NCBI GenBank assembly: GCA_024516035.1
Contig: CM044967.1
Coordinates: 13,605,363-13,669,362, forward strand
From: Bactericera cockerelli
Taxonomy: Eukaryota > Arthropoda > Insecta > Hemiptera > Triozidae
Length of the DNA: 64,000 nt
Direction: 5' to 3'
The notes under the pieces are model-generated. The model made no database searches. It saw only the letters and a list, made by a program, of their open reading frames with translations, and was not told where the DNA came from. The translations under genes were made by a program, and so were the position numbers. Below, piece by piece: positions 1 to 10,754 of the stretch. How positions within the stretch are numbered: the first letter of the stretch is position 1; the number at the start of each line of letters is the position of its first letter.

Positions 1-61
1 TTACGAATCGCGATTTCATGTCAAAAGTTTAATACAGGAACTTTTTTCTTCCTTTTCTTAT

Positions 62-150
62 AATAATAATAAACTCTTTATTGGTGTTTTGATCTTAAAA
101 AATCGCAAACAAGCGTGATCATTGCCTTGGGCAATCACTGCCATCAAATT
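62..150 (-). mobile_element. LINE-A 3'-end fragment
   Basis: Read on the minus strand it carries the family's attgcc...ggcaat dyad and ends aataaagagttt followed by an AT-rich tail, as in the copies at 4742, 23012 and 56246. Confidence 0.5.
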
Positions 151-523
151 TTCTGCATCTTCCTCTTTTCCTTTTCAAGTACTCTCTTATTTTTCGAACA
201 TCCCTCTTTGAGCAATGTTGATAAATAAAATCTGTTATATTCCTAGCAATTATACATCGTAAAATTCGTAAAGTTTTTTTTTTTACTGTAGAAAGCAGTA
301 ATTTTACACATAATATATGTACTCGCACATATTTTCCCAAAAATGAAAAAAAAAACAAACAAAAACATAGTACATATTTTTATGTGATTAATTAACCTTG
401 TTTCGCAAAGATAGTGGGTTAAAAAAAAAAAAAAAATCTCAGGAGCTCAATCGTTAAGGCAGCAGACCCGGAAATTTTGTCAAAATTTTGTTCGAATTTT
501 AAACCGGATAGTCCCAATACCTA
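151..523. other. AT-rich, no gene seen
   Basis: Low-complexity A and T runs; a SINE-head scrap (ggagctcaatcgttaaggc) near 440-470. It also includes the left TSD (508-523) of the following SINE. Nothing coding was recognised. Confidence 0.5.
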
Positions 524-860
524 AATACCAGCCTCTGTGGCGTAACGGTTGTGACTACTGCCCGTAATCCAGAGATCCTGAGTTCGATCCCCGGTCGCAG
601 CAGATTTTTCACACAGAAAATTCTGTTCCCTCCATACATCTGAGTCTGGCATTGCCGGCCCTACCCAGGCTGGGTGAGGTTATTGTGGGTAGCTGGTACG
701 ATTCCCAGCGAATGGAGGGTAAAATCCCCGTCCTAATACAGGACATTAAATGAAATAGAACCGTTGGCGTTAAGAATGTGCCAAAACCAACCAACCTCAA
801 CCATGAGGTTGAACAACGTCGACCCTGTTTAAGCGGGATAAGACAGAGTAAAAAAAGAAG
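524..860 (+). mobile_element. S1 SINE, full length, 16-bp TSD
   Basis: tRNA-related head (GCCTCTGTGGCG...GTTCGATCC, box B) followed by a body containing the ggtacgattcccagcg segment and a 3' end gataagacagagtaaaaaa. It is flanked by ATAGTCCCAATACCTA at 508-523 and 861-876, which proves retroposition. Other copies: 53944, 13038 (minus), 31845 (minus), 48155 (minus); partial at 46310. Confidence 0.88.
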
Positions 861-1311
861 ATAGTCCCAATACCTAGTATACCCATGAACTGAACTCAGC
901 CCTGAATCCTAAGAGGAGGGACTGGGGTGTATGCTACAGGAAGGAAAGAGACACTGACAAAGGGTTTGGGGATATCTCGTCCCTCTAATGTTTATATTAG
1001 CAGGAGAGACCCTTTGAAAATATATGGGCTATAAATTTAGTAATTTCCTCTGTCCTTTTTTACTGTTTTATTTTTTTATTTTTTTTAATGTTTGTAAAAT
1101 AATTAACGACCCCAGTAGCTCGATCATTAGGACAAAAAACTTCCTGACCAGGAGGTCGGTGGTTCGATTCCCAAGCATTGCGAATATTATTCTTTTGAAT
1201 AACCCCGGACATCGAAGTATACACAGCACAAAAATCCTACATTGCTGGGTATCAAACCCAGGACTAGAAAGCACTCTCAAAATTCAAATTAAAGTAAAAG
1301 GATACATCGTA
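861..1311. other. Unclassified, with a degenerate SINE head
   Basis: 861-1105 shows nothing recognisable beyond the right TSD of the preceding SINE. At 1106-1180 a S2-type SINE head can be read (cagtagctcgatcattagg ... aggtcggtggttcgattccc, box B), without a clear tail. Confidence 0.45.
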
Positions 1312-1670
1312 CATCATCATCATCATCATAAGGTGGCGTCATCGTGAACGATGGCAGCCAGACAGTAGAGGAATGACTCATCACTTCTACCACTGTCTTT
1401 ACAAGGAGACTAATAATTAACAAGGGCCCCCACAACCAAGCCAATGCTGGTCTATTCCCCGTTTATAGTCCCCCAGCTATACTGCTGGTCTATTTCTTGT
1501 TTATAGTCCCACAGCCAGACTGCTGGTCTATTCCCTGTTTATAGTCCCCCAGCTAGACTGCTGGTCTATTTCTTGTTTATAGTCCCACAGCCAGACTGCT
1601 GGTCTACTCCCTGTTTATAGTCCCCCAGCCAGACTGCTGGTCTACTCCCTGTTTATAGTCCCCCAGCCAG
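1312..1670 (-). mobile_element. R1 composite retroposon with 5' VNTR, copy 1 (six units)
   Basis: On the minus strand: 38-bp tandem units at the 5' end, a unique middle (the caatcctccactgtctgg / gatgacgccacc segment), then an (ATG)n-like 3' tail at 1312-1329. The copies at 5256 and 22519 have the same order but three and one VNTR units and clear TSDs. No TSD was found for this copy because another element inserted at its 5' edge. Confidence 0.72.
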
Positions 1671-1672
1671 AC
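1445..1672. repeat. 38-bp tandem repeat, six units
   Basis: Six near-identical 38-bp units beginning tgctggtcta and containing gtttatagtccc; period counted directly (228 bp). It forms the VNTR portion of R1. Confidence 0.9.
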
Positions 1673-1705
1673 AATATACAATTATTTTTTTTGGCATTGG
1701 TTATT

Positions 1706-4142
1706 AGGGTGGAGCGAAATCGCACTTTTATTTTTATTTTTTAATGGAATAGTGAAAAAAAGTTGTCTATTGGCGAGAAACTTCCAAATCTGTCATTAAT
1801 TTTTTTCTAAAAAATCGGGAAGATGCGCCCCGAGCCCCGCCCACTTTTGCAAAATTGTCATTTATAGGCACTTTTCCTATGAATTTTCTAATTTTTTTAG
1901 TAATACTTTTTGAAATAGAATAGTTGTAAGTGTTTACTTAATAGAATGATCCATCATTATAAAAATAAAAAATAGTCAATTTCAAATGGTAAGTCCCGCC
2001 CCAAATTTGTCCAAATCCAACAAAATTTTCTAAAATCAGCAAAAAAGACGCATATCTGCCGAATTTTCTAATTTTTCTGGGACATTTTTCCGGAACAGAA
2101 TAGTATTTAAATACAAAAACATACTATCCTCGTTTACTTAGATTAAAAAGTTTTATAAAATTTACACGTTAAGTACCGCCCCGAGCTGCACCAAGGCCGC
2201 CTAATATTCTAGTAATAAATAGGTATCTCTAGGCTCTCTACTAAGAGGATGGGCTCATGTACTGTGGTACACACAGATTTTTTTTCATTTTTCCAGGGTA
2301 CTTTTACAGGACACAATATTACTGAAGTACTACTTTATACTCTTTTCGTACACTTGTAACAAAAATTGACTCATATATCACATTCTTAGTGTCGCCCCAA
2401 GTTGGTGAATTCATTAGTATATTTTTATATGCTACATGGGTAAAACACCCAAGTTATTACAATGAATTGAATGAATAAGAACAATATATTGATGAACGGA
2501 ACATTTTCTTCATATTATGTATAATTAAAATGAAACATAAATAGTTAATAAAGGTAGGTAGGAGGTATAAAGTTATACAAAGTAAATTTGAAAGATTACA
2601 AATTACGTATTGACATTGGAAAGTACCTTTCTTTTTTAAAAAAAAAACTTCAATTTTTCAAAACCGATTCGGACATTTCTAACTAAAAATTTTCTAATTT
2701 TATTTATTATTCAGGCAAAGTCCTGTTTTGTACGAAACACTGGAATCATTCTTCTGGATCCAATTTGATTCCTTATCAAACCATCTCTGGCTTCATAACC
2801 AATCACAGTGCTTGATGCATTTGTCACAAGTTTGATGTACCTTGCGACGCACTGTGTGTGGCAGGGCACATCTGGAATAAAGTTTTTGATGTGTTGTTTT
2901 CAACAATGTTGGCCAGATCTTCGATACTGATGTCTCTTATAAGGGGGCTCAGTCACAGGAACTTCGTGCCACTATATTAAACTGCTGTAGGATGTTGCTA
3001 CAGTGACTTTTCTAACATCAGGGAACCTGTTTTCTTCACGTGATTTTTTAATTATTCTGTATGCAATTTCCCTTTGAACTTTGCTATTATCTGCCAGCAT
3101 AATCAACAGCAAGTTTTCAGGATGCGCGTAGAAGGCGTTTCTCTGAACAACAGGATCTACTATTTTCTTTACACTTTCATCAAGATGCTTTCTTCGTTGA
3201 ATGTTTGGGTCCATCGAAACAAGATGATCTATTTTTAATTGAAAACCACATTGGACCATACACCTTTAATATGAATTTAATCAATGTCAATGTACTACGA
3301 ACTGTTTCTTGTTAAACGTGATAACATTTTCGAATCTTAATACACTGATATTAATTATTTCGAGAGAAAGAAAATCGTACAAATCGTTTATCAGATAATA
3401 CTCCCTGCTTTTTGTCGACTGAGTTGTGGTAGGCATAAAACCCACGGATTTCTACCAAAATCTTGTTTTCTTTGTTTCTAATATTTAAGACCTTTTTGTG
3501 GCATTGATGGAGATGAATCATCATATTTGTAAAGGATTCTATTTCTAGGATGAGTCATTATAAGAAACAGAGGATAGTGTACTTGAGTGTACCACAGTAC
3601 ATGAGCCCATCCTCTTAGTAGAGAGCCTAGAGAGAGCTATTTATTACTAGAATATTAGGCGGTCTTGGTGCAGCTCGGGGCGGTACTTAACGTGTAAATT
3701 TTATAAAACTTTTTAATCCAAGTAAACGAGGATAGTATGTTTTTGTATTTAAATACTATTCTGTTCCGGAAAAATGTCCCAGAAAAATTAGAAAATTCGG
3801 CAGATATGTGTCTTTTTTGCTGATTTTAGAAAATTTTGTTGGATTTGGACAAATTTGGGGCGGGACTTACCATTTAAAATTGACTATTTTTTATTTTTAT
3901 AATGATGGATCATTCTATTAAGTAAACACTTACAACTATTCCATTTCAAAAAGTATTACTAAAAAAATTAGAAAATTCATATGAAAAGTGTCTATAAATG
4001 ACAATTTTGCAAAAGTGGGCGGGGCTCGGGGCGCATCTTCCCGATTTTTTAGAAAAAAATTAATGACAGATTTGGAAGTTTCTCGCCAATAGACAACTTT
4101 TTTTCACTATTCCATTAAAAAGTAGAAACATCGCTCCACCCT
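1706..4142. mobile_element. Mutator-like DNA transposon (2437 bp, ~560-bp TIRs, 10-bp TSD)
   Basis: Termini are AGGGTGGAGCGA and its complement. The left arm 1706-2272 and right arm 3587-4142 are inverted copies with few differences. ATTGGTTATT occurs on both sides (1696-1705, 4143-4152), and the uninterrupted M1 copies contain it once, so the 10-bp TSD is demonstrated. Long TIRs with a 9-10 bp TSD are characteristic of the Mutator (MULE) superfamily. The core (2273-3586) has only one short ORF, so this copy is non-autonomous or decayed. Confidence 0.82.
2972..3259 (-). CDS. Short ORF inside the Mutator-like element, uncharacterised
   Basis: 95 codons, with the motif AFYAHPENLLLIMLAD and then REIAYRIIKKSREENRFP. 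It resembles, from memory, a repeated segment (HPEN-LL-M--D ... R-ILK-R) in uncharacterised proteins of arthropod genomes; I cannot name the family. It lies between the long TIRs and is probably a remnant of the element's own gene rather than host coding. No catalytic triad or zinc finger is visible in this piece. The frame is open from ATG to stop, but the wider core contains no longer ORF. Confidence 0.4.
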   Translation of the reverse strand: MVQCGFQLKIDHLVSMDPNIQRRKHLDESVKKIVDPVVQRNAFYAHPENLLLIMLADNSKVQREIAYRIIKKSREENRFPDVRKVTVATSYSSLI

Positions 4143-4207
4143 ATTGGTTATTCTCCTTATCATGGGAATTTACCATACAGCCAATGTGGTCGTGATCGTA
4201 CAATATA

Positions 4208-4466
4208 GATAAATTATAAATTTTAATAATGACTTGATTTGTAAAATGAATTTGATAAAAAAATAATTACAGTAGTACACAACTTCTCACTTTTACACTG
4301 AAACATTACTAAGGGAATTATATCGAGGTGGACTGTAGTCGAGGTGAACTGGCAGATAAAATCGTATATCGATAGGTACTTCATTCAAACTTTATGGTCT
4401 AAAATAAAAAATAAAAACAAGTCACAAAGGAAAAAAAAAAAAAAAAAAGAAAAAAAAGGGAATTAC
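4208..4466. other. Intron sequence after exon 21
   Basis: AT-rich; an A-tract (about 4432-4458) begins within 10 nt of the exon 21 donor. No further exon was recognised. Confidence 0.6.
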
Positions 4467-4684
4467 CTGTGATCCCACGTTGTCCTTGATGGGAATCTTG
4501 GATATCTCCTCCATGGAGGCGGACACGGAGAACCGCCTCTTCAGTCTCTCGTCCACCGCGGCCATCATAATGGAGGAGGTGAGGTGGCCGTACTTCCGCT
4601 GCCAGGTGTAAGTGTCCAGAGACACCTCCTTCTTGAGGAGGCGACGGAGGGGACGCTTGGGACCAGCCGGCCTTGCGGGGAGAT
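4467..4684 (-). CDS. NWD-like gene, exon 21: C-terminal basic/Ser region
   Basis: Residues 1320-1392: a basic Pro-rich start (LPARPAGPKRPLRRLLKKE), YTWQRKYGHLTSSIMMAAVD, then RRFSVSASMEEISKIPI, ending DNVGSQ at CAG|gtaatt, phase 0. No stop codon is reached, so at least one more exon follows; none was recognised in 1-4466. The RRFSVSAS stretch looks like a basophilic-kinase site (inference). Confidence 0.9.
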
Positions 4685-4741
4685 CTGGGAACAGTTCAGA
4701 CCAATTTTCTTGTAGCACTCTCACTCTCATAATTGACACAT

Positions 4742-4937
4742 CAAGGGTTGGGTGGAAGAGATTGCCATAGGCAATAACCCGCCCTTTAGTTAGGACATAT
4801 GTATATATTTTGTTTTGTTTTTTTTTTTCCTTGTTTATATTATTAATATTGTCTATTTTTATATGTACCATTATTTGTCTGTATATACATGTTCTTCCTA
4901 CTAATAAAGAGTTTCTAAATAAATAAATAAATAAAAT
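4742..4937 (+). mobile_element. LINE-A 3' end with (AAAT)n tail
   Basis: Begins gggttgggtggaagagattg, carries attgccataggcaata, then taataaagagtttctaaat and an (AAAT)n tail. It is the same 5'-truncated segment as at 23012 and, reversed, at 13625, 27126 and 56246. A short ATCAA repeat flanks it. Confidence 0.75.
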
Positions 4938-4954
4938 CAAAGACTAGAAAGAAG

Positions 4955-5094
4955 AAGAGGCAGACCAAGACTCACTTGGACAAAGCAACAACATGCACGT
5001 CTTTCAAAAAACAACCTCACCAACGACGACATTTCTAACAGAAGAACATACCATTTGGGTACGAGAAGAGCCGACCCCGACAGCAACTATTGTT
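4955..5094 (+). pseudogene. C-terminal remnant of a LINE polyprotein (RTE-like)
   Basis: Frame: RRGRPRLTWTKQQHARLSK, then NRRTYHLGTRRADPDSNYC and stop. RRGRP--TW near the end of the reverse transcriptase protein is typical of RTE-like LINE C-termini. The following 3' UTR (gggataaggcaaggggaat) resembles the 3' end shared by S1-type SINEs (gggaaaaggcaaagtgaaag). Confidence 0.5.
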
Positions 5095-5255
5095 AATATG
5101 GGATAAGGCAAGGGGAATAAATACTCATAATTCTCAAATCTCCCTTACCCGTCAAATTTCGTCCAAATTCAAACCTGTTCTATCCTATAAAATACATAAG
5201 ACCTGTTTGACTGGGAAAAATTCAGTACAATTTTCTTGTATGACAAGTTACACCC

Positions 5256-5498
5256 ATAAAAATAATCATCATCATAGGGTGGCGTCATCGTGAACGATGG
5301 TAGCCAGACAGTGGAGGATTGACTCAGCACTTCTACCACTGTCTTTACAAGGAGGCTAATAATTGACAAGGGCCCCCAGAACCAAGCCAATGCTGGATAC
5401 TCCCTGTTTATAGTCCCCCAGCCATACTGCTGGTCTACTCCCTATTTATAGTTCCTAAGCCAGACTGCTGGTCTACTCCCTGTTTATAGTCCCCCAGA
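5256..5498 (-). mobile_element. R1 composite retroposon, copy 2 (three VNTR units), 13-bp TSD
   Basis: ACAAGTTACACCC at 5243-5255 and 5499-5511 flanks it exactly. Minus-strand order: VNTR units, unique middle, then a tail of tgatgatgatt. It sits in intron 20. Confidence 0.88.
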
Positions 5499-5534
5499 AC
5501 AAGTTACACCCAAAAAAATAATAATGAAAATAAA

Positions 5535-5615
5535 TTACAGATAATTGATCGATAAGGCGGCGGACTTGTAACCTGGAGGTCGGTTTTTCAAGTCCCATCA
5601 AGTTACGCAAAAATT
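5535..5615 (+). mobile_element. S2 SINE head fragment
   Basis: Contains gatcgataaggcggcgg and cttgtaacctggaggtcgg, matching the heads at 27826 (minus), 28578, 35665 and 51475; box B is degraded. Confidence 0.6.
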
Positions 5616-5658
5616 TAGTGAAGCTAATAGGTATGCACTGTATTCACACTTTTCTTAC

Positions 5659-5880
5659 CGTCGATCTCTTTGGCCGGCACATGAACAGGTATGGAGACGT
5701 AGGTTGCTGGCGTGTTGTGCAGGCAAACCACAGGCAAGTAGCGGGACTCAAACAGGTGGACTGTGGCTCGGCTGAGGTCAGTGGTCAGCGCCAGGGATAG
5801 GATGGGGTGGTGTAGTTGTAGAGACGAGAGGGCGACTCCCTTTACAACATCCCACACGATGATGCGTTTGTCTTCGGAGC
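5659..5880 (-). CDS. NWD-like gene, exon 20: last WD blade
   Basis: Residues 1246-1320: GSEDKRIIVWDVVKGVAL completes the blade started in exon 19 (SG|S split); then LHHPILSLALTTDLSRA, YLPVVCLHNTPATYVSIPV and PAKEIDG. Acceptor cccag|GC, donor GACG|gtaaga. Confidence 0.93.
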
Positions 5881-6829
5881 CTGGGAAACACGGGGATTAT
5901 CAAATCGAACTTTAACACCAGAAATACTTTCTGAAGAAAACTATTTTTACTTTCCTTATCCTATAATAAGGAAAGTATTGTATTCGTCGAAAATTTGACC
6001 TACCCAGTTTTCCACATTTCTGGACGAATCATAGCCTCAGGATACCAAAAAAGTTGTTTTCAGCCATTGGTCCGTGTGTCTGTCTGTCTGTCTGTGTTTG
6101 ATAATTGATTAACAGGAAGACCAGTGTCTCGCTAGAGAACCATAAACAGAGAATGGACAAGCCAACCCTAACAAGCCAGGCTAGCTTACAGTTTCCTGAG
6201 GGTTTAATGGCTAATAAATAAAAAGCCCAAGTTCTCACTATGGTTGATCGCACAAAGAAAAAATATATGGTTCAGAAAGATCCAACTTTTCTGCTTGGGT
6301 TATCTGAAGACCATCACTAGTCTCAGCAGTCAGCTGTATGCAAACTAGAGGATAATATGGACGCTCCTGCCATCTCCATAGTCTTAGCTTAGATCTTTTT
6401 ACTATTTATCAGTAGAATGAGTAGGTACATAATTATGGTATATGGTACAAAATTCTAGCTTCAATGCCGGGAGCTATCTTCACGCACCTCTGTTTGGCTG
6501 CTGGAGTAAAGGGACTTTCAGTCTTACCTCGGTAACCTCGGCAGTATAAACAAGGTGTATTCTATTTTGAACGTTTTTTTTTTAAACGAAATTTGAGGCT
6601 TGAAAGGGAGATTTGGGGATTTTGAGGGTGCTTTGTGGAATAAGGCTCTGGCTGAATCCTATTCAATGTTGACCGAAATAGCATGTTACACACTCGTAAG
6701 TCACAAGACGTAAGTTCCTTTGAACTTGAGCTAATATTTACATTAGATCTCTGATGTCTTATCCAGGCCACATCAAAAGTTTAAATGTTTGAATTCTTAT
6801 CTGCAAGATTCGTGACTGTCTTAGTCCAT
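5881..6829. repeat. Intron 19, first part: R2 copy and unclassified DNA
   Basis: A short inverted motif (ctttccttatcctataataaggaaag) recurs near 57775; (CTGT)n at 6066-6092; R2 at about 6112-6300 (accagtgtctcgctagag ... ggtttaatggct), shared with 13842 and 46945. The rest of the stretch has no recognised gene. Confidence 0.6.
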
Positions 6830-6965
6830 ATTTTTTTTTTTTTTTTTTTTCTTAGCCATGAAACAGGAGCTACTGTAGACGCTTGTGGTCTGTGTTGTAG
6901 CCTGCCCATCCCGTAGTATACCTCTCCTCTGATGGGCGAGAAGTGACACAATACTTCCCATTTAG
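6830..6965 (-). mobile_element. R3 repeat with poly-A
   Basis: Poly-T followed by cttagccatgaaacaggag, ctgtagacgcttgtggtct and ctgatgggcgagaag. The same unit recurs twice at 42095-42300 and in reverse at 48435-48545, so it is dispersed; the poly-A end suggests a retroposon on the minus strand. Confidence 0.6.
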
Positions 6966-7129
6966 GTACTGGTTCAACTATATTGACATTTTATTATATT
7001 GACATTTGTAACCAAAACTGAATTCTAACTTTACGAATACGGACGACACGACGTAGTAACCCAAAACTAAACACTGTACGTTCTATGAACCTGTACATTT
7101 TCTATGATCCCTCTCACTAATTTTGTTCA

Positions 7130-9375
7130 TTATAATTTATCAGTGAGAAAAGTGAGAAGTTGTATTAGATGTACATGGATATCAGAACATACCTGGACCA
7201 GTGGCGGCTCCTGACTTCAAGACTAGGTGAAGACAAATTATACCCAGAAGTATTGAAAAAATAAAATTATTAATTTATCAGATCTTAGTTCTTATGGTCT
7301 CATAAACACAGCCCATTGTAAGTTATGGCTGTTTCCCTGCAGAGCATGATTTTCTCTCATACCAGTTTTGCATCATATAAGTTTTTATAGGTACTTTTTT
7401 TGGAGAACACTTGGTACTTAATAAATAAACAAGGCCAGCAGAACAATTTGTCAACACTTGAGCTGGTACACAGCCATTCATTTTTCATAAGCCATTCAGG
7501 CTTGAACTGTATGGCTGTGGGGCAGGCATTTGCTTTACTTTTTTAGTGGTGGTTATAGTAATTGGAGAAATTGGAGATCCAGTAATCATAATATCTTTCT
7601 TATCCTCATTACTTCTTAATCTGAATGGGGTTACTTTTAATGTTTGAACCCCATGATTTTGTGGGGATCTCATTGTTTCTTTGAAATATTGTTATTAATT
7701 ATTCATCTTAATAAAAAATATTAACTAAAAGTTGGTAAAAAGGAATTAAAATAAAAATATTAGGATTATACCTCAGTAGTTAGAACTAGGAAGGAAAGAA
7801 AGTTAGTTGAAGACTAAAAATTACAATCCAAAACTGGAAGAAAATCCACCACCAGATTACAAAATAAATCTAAGAAAACATACTTACTACAAGTATAAAA
7901 TCAGCTTAAATTTGTGTTACTATTGATGTTTAAATGACTAGGTATTTAAGAAAAACACAGATATTGCCTTATAATTTTAAGTACTTCACTGGAAGCTGTG
8001 TGCTTAGCTACCTGCAACCTGCATAATTATAATGTTATTTCTGACACTGAAAGAAGTACATAGCTACTTCATATTCAATTTATTATGAAAAGCACAGGTC
8101 AGATCAGGTAGGAATAATGTTTCTATCCTGTATCAAATACTGGGAAATAACTTTATTAACTAGTTACACCAATTAAAAGTCACTTGATTACCGTTGAAGA
8201 GATTTGAAAATGGTCTAATCTGCCCTAATATTTCTAATAAAATTTAAAAAGTACCTTGCGACAAGTTTTGTTTACATTCTAAAGATAAGAGATACAATGT
8301 TGCCAAGTTAATTTCATTGCTAAATTTCTACAAACTTCAAGAGCTATATTTTAAATTTAAAGAAATCCCTCAAATCATGTAAGACGTATTTATTTATTTA
8401 AAAAAATAATACTACACCGCCTGAACAGAATTTTCTCTTGAGAATTTCATTTCAACACGTCTAATTTCATGATTTTTTTAAAGTGGTTCCATAGTCAGGA
8501 TCTTAAACAGGACCACCATTGTCCCTATTTAAAAACTTCTTGGAACAACTAGATACCAGATTATTTTATTTGGCTCAATTTCGGTACCTACATTAAATAA
8601 TTATTTCCGAGATTTGACTTCAATCGAGATGTCCTTTTTAATACTACATATAGTTGACAAGATACATAAAATATAGTTAAAATTTATTGGTATCGGCTAT
8701 CGTTTAGGAACTATGTACAAAACTAGAACCCAAAAAATGAGAAATAATATCCAAAATTCCTGACACAAAATCCTGCTTTCCTAGCGCCTACGTTATTATT
8801 ATTATTATTTATTTTTTTTAATATTACAAGATTGTGCTAGATATGGGAGGCTAAATCATTGACTGGTTTCCTAGGTCTGGCATAATGCTACTGGCAACAA
8901 TGTTAATATCAAAAACACATGACATCGCACATGGTATGTGGCTTCGTGACATTTCGTATGAGGTCGTGTAGATAATGTAAACTGAATACAACTGAAGACT
9001 GTCCTCAGTAGCATATTACATAGATATAGTTCTTGCCTAATATTTCATGATACCTACTTGGAAATACTCAACTCTGATTGGTTGATTCAAGGACAACTGA
9101 AGACAATTTCGAATTGTCTTCACATTTGGTGTTCTCCTTGGAAAGTAACATGAAATGTTAAGCAGCATTGATCTATTTTACACAAAGCTTACTCTTTTTT
9201 TTTTTTTTTTCTTTGAGTTAGATCAATTGTGCCATGTTTAAGGGATTATGAGTAGTGTTTTCACTGTTCAAAATTAGGTGAAAATGTCTTCAGTGTCTTC
9301 ACCCGACGAGCCGCCACTGACCTGGACAGCTGTTTCGAGGTTAATTTCTTTCATCAGCAGGTAATTATAATAATG
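7130..9375 (+). repeat. R4 repeat, split by the hAT element
   Basis: The halves 7130-7198 and 9320-9375 join to give aaaagtgagaagttg ... atcagaacatacctggac | agctgtttcgaggtt, the same as R4 at 11765, 49815 and 51730. Confidence 0.75.
7199..9319. mobile_element. Non-autonomous hAT transposon (2121 bp, 8-bp TSD)
   Basis: Ends CAGTGGCGGCTC / GAGCCGCCACTG with ACCTGGAC duplicated at 7191-7198 and 9320-9327. It interrupts an R4 repeat; the intact R4 copies near 49880 and 51810 read acctggaca without the insert. An 8-bp TSD with CAG-type short TIRs fits the hAT superfamily. No transposase frame is present; the longest internal frame (7485-7673, minus, 62 codons) is not recognisable. Confidence 0.87.
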
Positions 9376-9589
9376 ATAATAATAATTAAAGAGTCACCTC
9401 TCCCACACTCCTTCGTTTTCTTCATCTCCCTCTTTTCTTCTTCTCCTTCCCCTCCCCGACTTTCGGACTTCCTTATTCCTTCTCCTAATGTCTAATGTCC
9501 TAATACATTTTTTGCTTTGAAGGTCTTTTTGCCCGTTCTTAATTTTAGGTATCTCATCCATCACATTTTTGACACCGCTCTTACCTAAT

Positions 9590-9686
9590 CACCATCTTCT
9601 TCCTCCGATTACTAGTGTCCTAATACACTTTGCCTATATAATAACCGTTATTTTCGTTCCAAGATTTTGAATAAATCTCTCTCTTT

Positions 9687-9727
<41 letters not shown>

Positions 9728-10555
9728 TTTTTTCTCTCTCTCTCTCTCTTTCTTTATCTCTCTTCCTAGTAGTCAGTGTTATTCAAATTGTGGGTCTGAT
9801 TACTGTTATTTGATCAAGCTTTTGGTTACGTTTTTATTTGTTTGGAAATCGAAAAAATAAATTATTAAAAGCTTGTTACATAAATTTAACAACATTGTAT
9901 AGTCCGGGGTTTCCAATCAGTTGCGTGGTGGGTTGTCGTTGCCAAAAACTTTTTACGGGAGGCTGCGAAATCAAAAATTTTGAGAACCGCCGGATTCGGC
10001 TATCCACTTGGACTCATCCTTTGAGAAGATTCTTCTGCTAGCAAAAGTTTATTTAAGTAACGAAATATTTTCCCCGATTTTCCACCTAATTATAATCACC
10101 ATCTTCTTTCTCCGATTACTAGTATCCTAATACTTTTAGCCTAAATATAACCGTTATTTTAGTCCCAGGATTTTGAATAAAAATATCTCTCTCTCTCTCC
10201 TCTCTTCTCTCTTCTCTCTCTCTTTCTCCCTCTTATTCAAACTATTGTTCAGTGTTATTCAAATTGTGGGTCTGAGCACTGTTATTTGATCAAGCTTTTG
10301 GTTACGTTTTAATTTTGTTTAGAAATCGAAAAAATAAATTATTAAAAGCTTGTTACATAAATTTAACAAAATATTGTATAGTCCGGGTTTTCCAATCAGT
10401 TGTGTGGGTTGTCGTTGTCAAAAACTTTTTATGGGAGGCTGCGGAATCGAAAATTTTGAGAACCGCCAGACTCGGCTATCCACATGGACTCATCCTTTGA
10501 GCAGATTCTTCTGCTAGCAAAAGTTTATTTAAGTAACGAAATATTTTCCTCGGTT
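9590..10555 (+). repeat. Tandem segmental duplication (~0.48 kb twice)
   Basis: About 9590-10071 and 10098-10555 share caccatcttcttcctccgat, (CT)n, gatcaagcttttggttacg, gcttgttacataaatttaac and ttctgctagcaaaagttt in the same order with scattered substitutions. Each copy contains a CT microsatellite of different length. The second copy ends directly before the tRNA gene. Confidence 0.9.
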
Positions 10556-10561
10556 TCCGCC

Positions 10562-10656
10562 GCTCCTGTGGCGCAATTGGTTAGCGCACGGTACTTATAA
10601 TCAGTGCATGTGGATGAGCTATGCCGGGGTTGTGAGTTCGAGCCTCACCAGGAGCA
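10562..10656 (+). tRNA. tRNA-Ile (anticodon UAU) with a 21-nt intron
   Basis: Acceptor GCTCCTG pairs with CAGGAGC plus discriminator A; D-arm stem GCGC/GCGC; anticodon stem CGGTA/TGCCG; anticodon TAT at 10596-10598; intron 10600-10620 after position 37; T-arm GTGAG-TTCGAGC-CTCAC. A T-run follows at once as a Pol III terminator. Intron-bearing tRNA-Ile(UAU) is the usual eukaryotic form. Unlike the SINE heads here, it has full stem pairing and no SINE body. Confidence 0.93.
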
Positions 10657-10754
10657 GTTTTTTTTTCACATAATATTTTATACCTATGTGTAATTTTTTT
10701 TTACACATGGATCTTTTTAATACGGGTAAATCATTTTTAAATTTTATGTCATAA

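Larger units (their letters stand above)
1671..4207 (-). mobile_element. M1 ultra-short retroposon, split by a Mutator-like element
   Basis: TSD ACAATATA at 1671-1678 and 4200-4207 encloses an M1 copy (minus strand: gtatggtaaattcccatg ... accaatgccaaaaaaa) interrupted between its two ATTGGTTATT copies. Uninterrupted M1 copies at 18384 and 25449 give the empty site. Confidence 0.8.

Noticed and set aside
1..4466. Search for the terminal exon of the NWD-like gene
   Set aside because: No acceptor followed by a plausible phase-0 coding stretch was found; the ORF at 2972-3259 belongs to the Mutator-like element.
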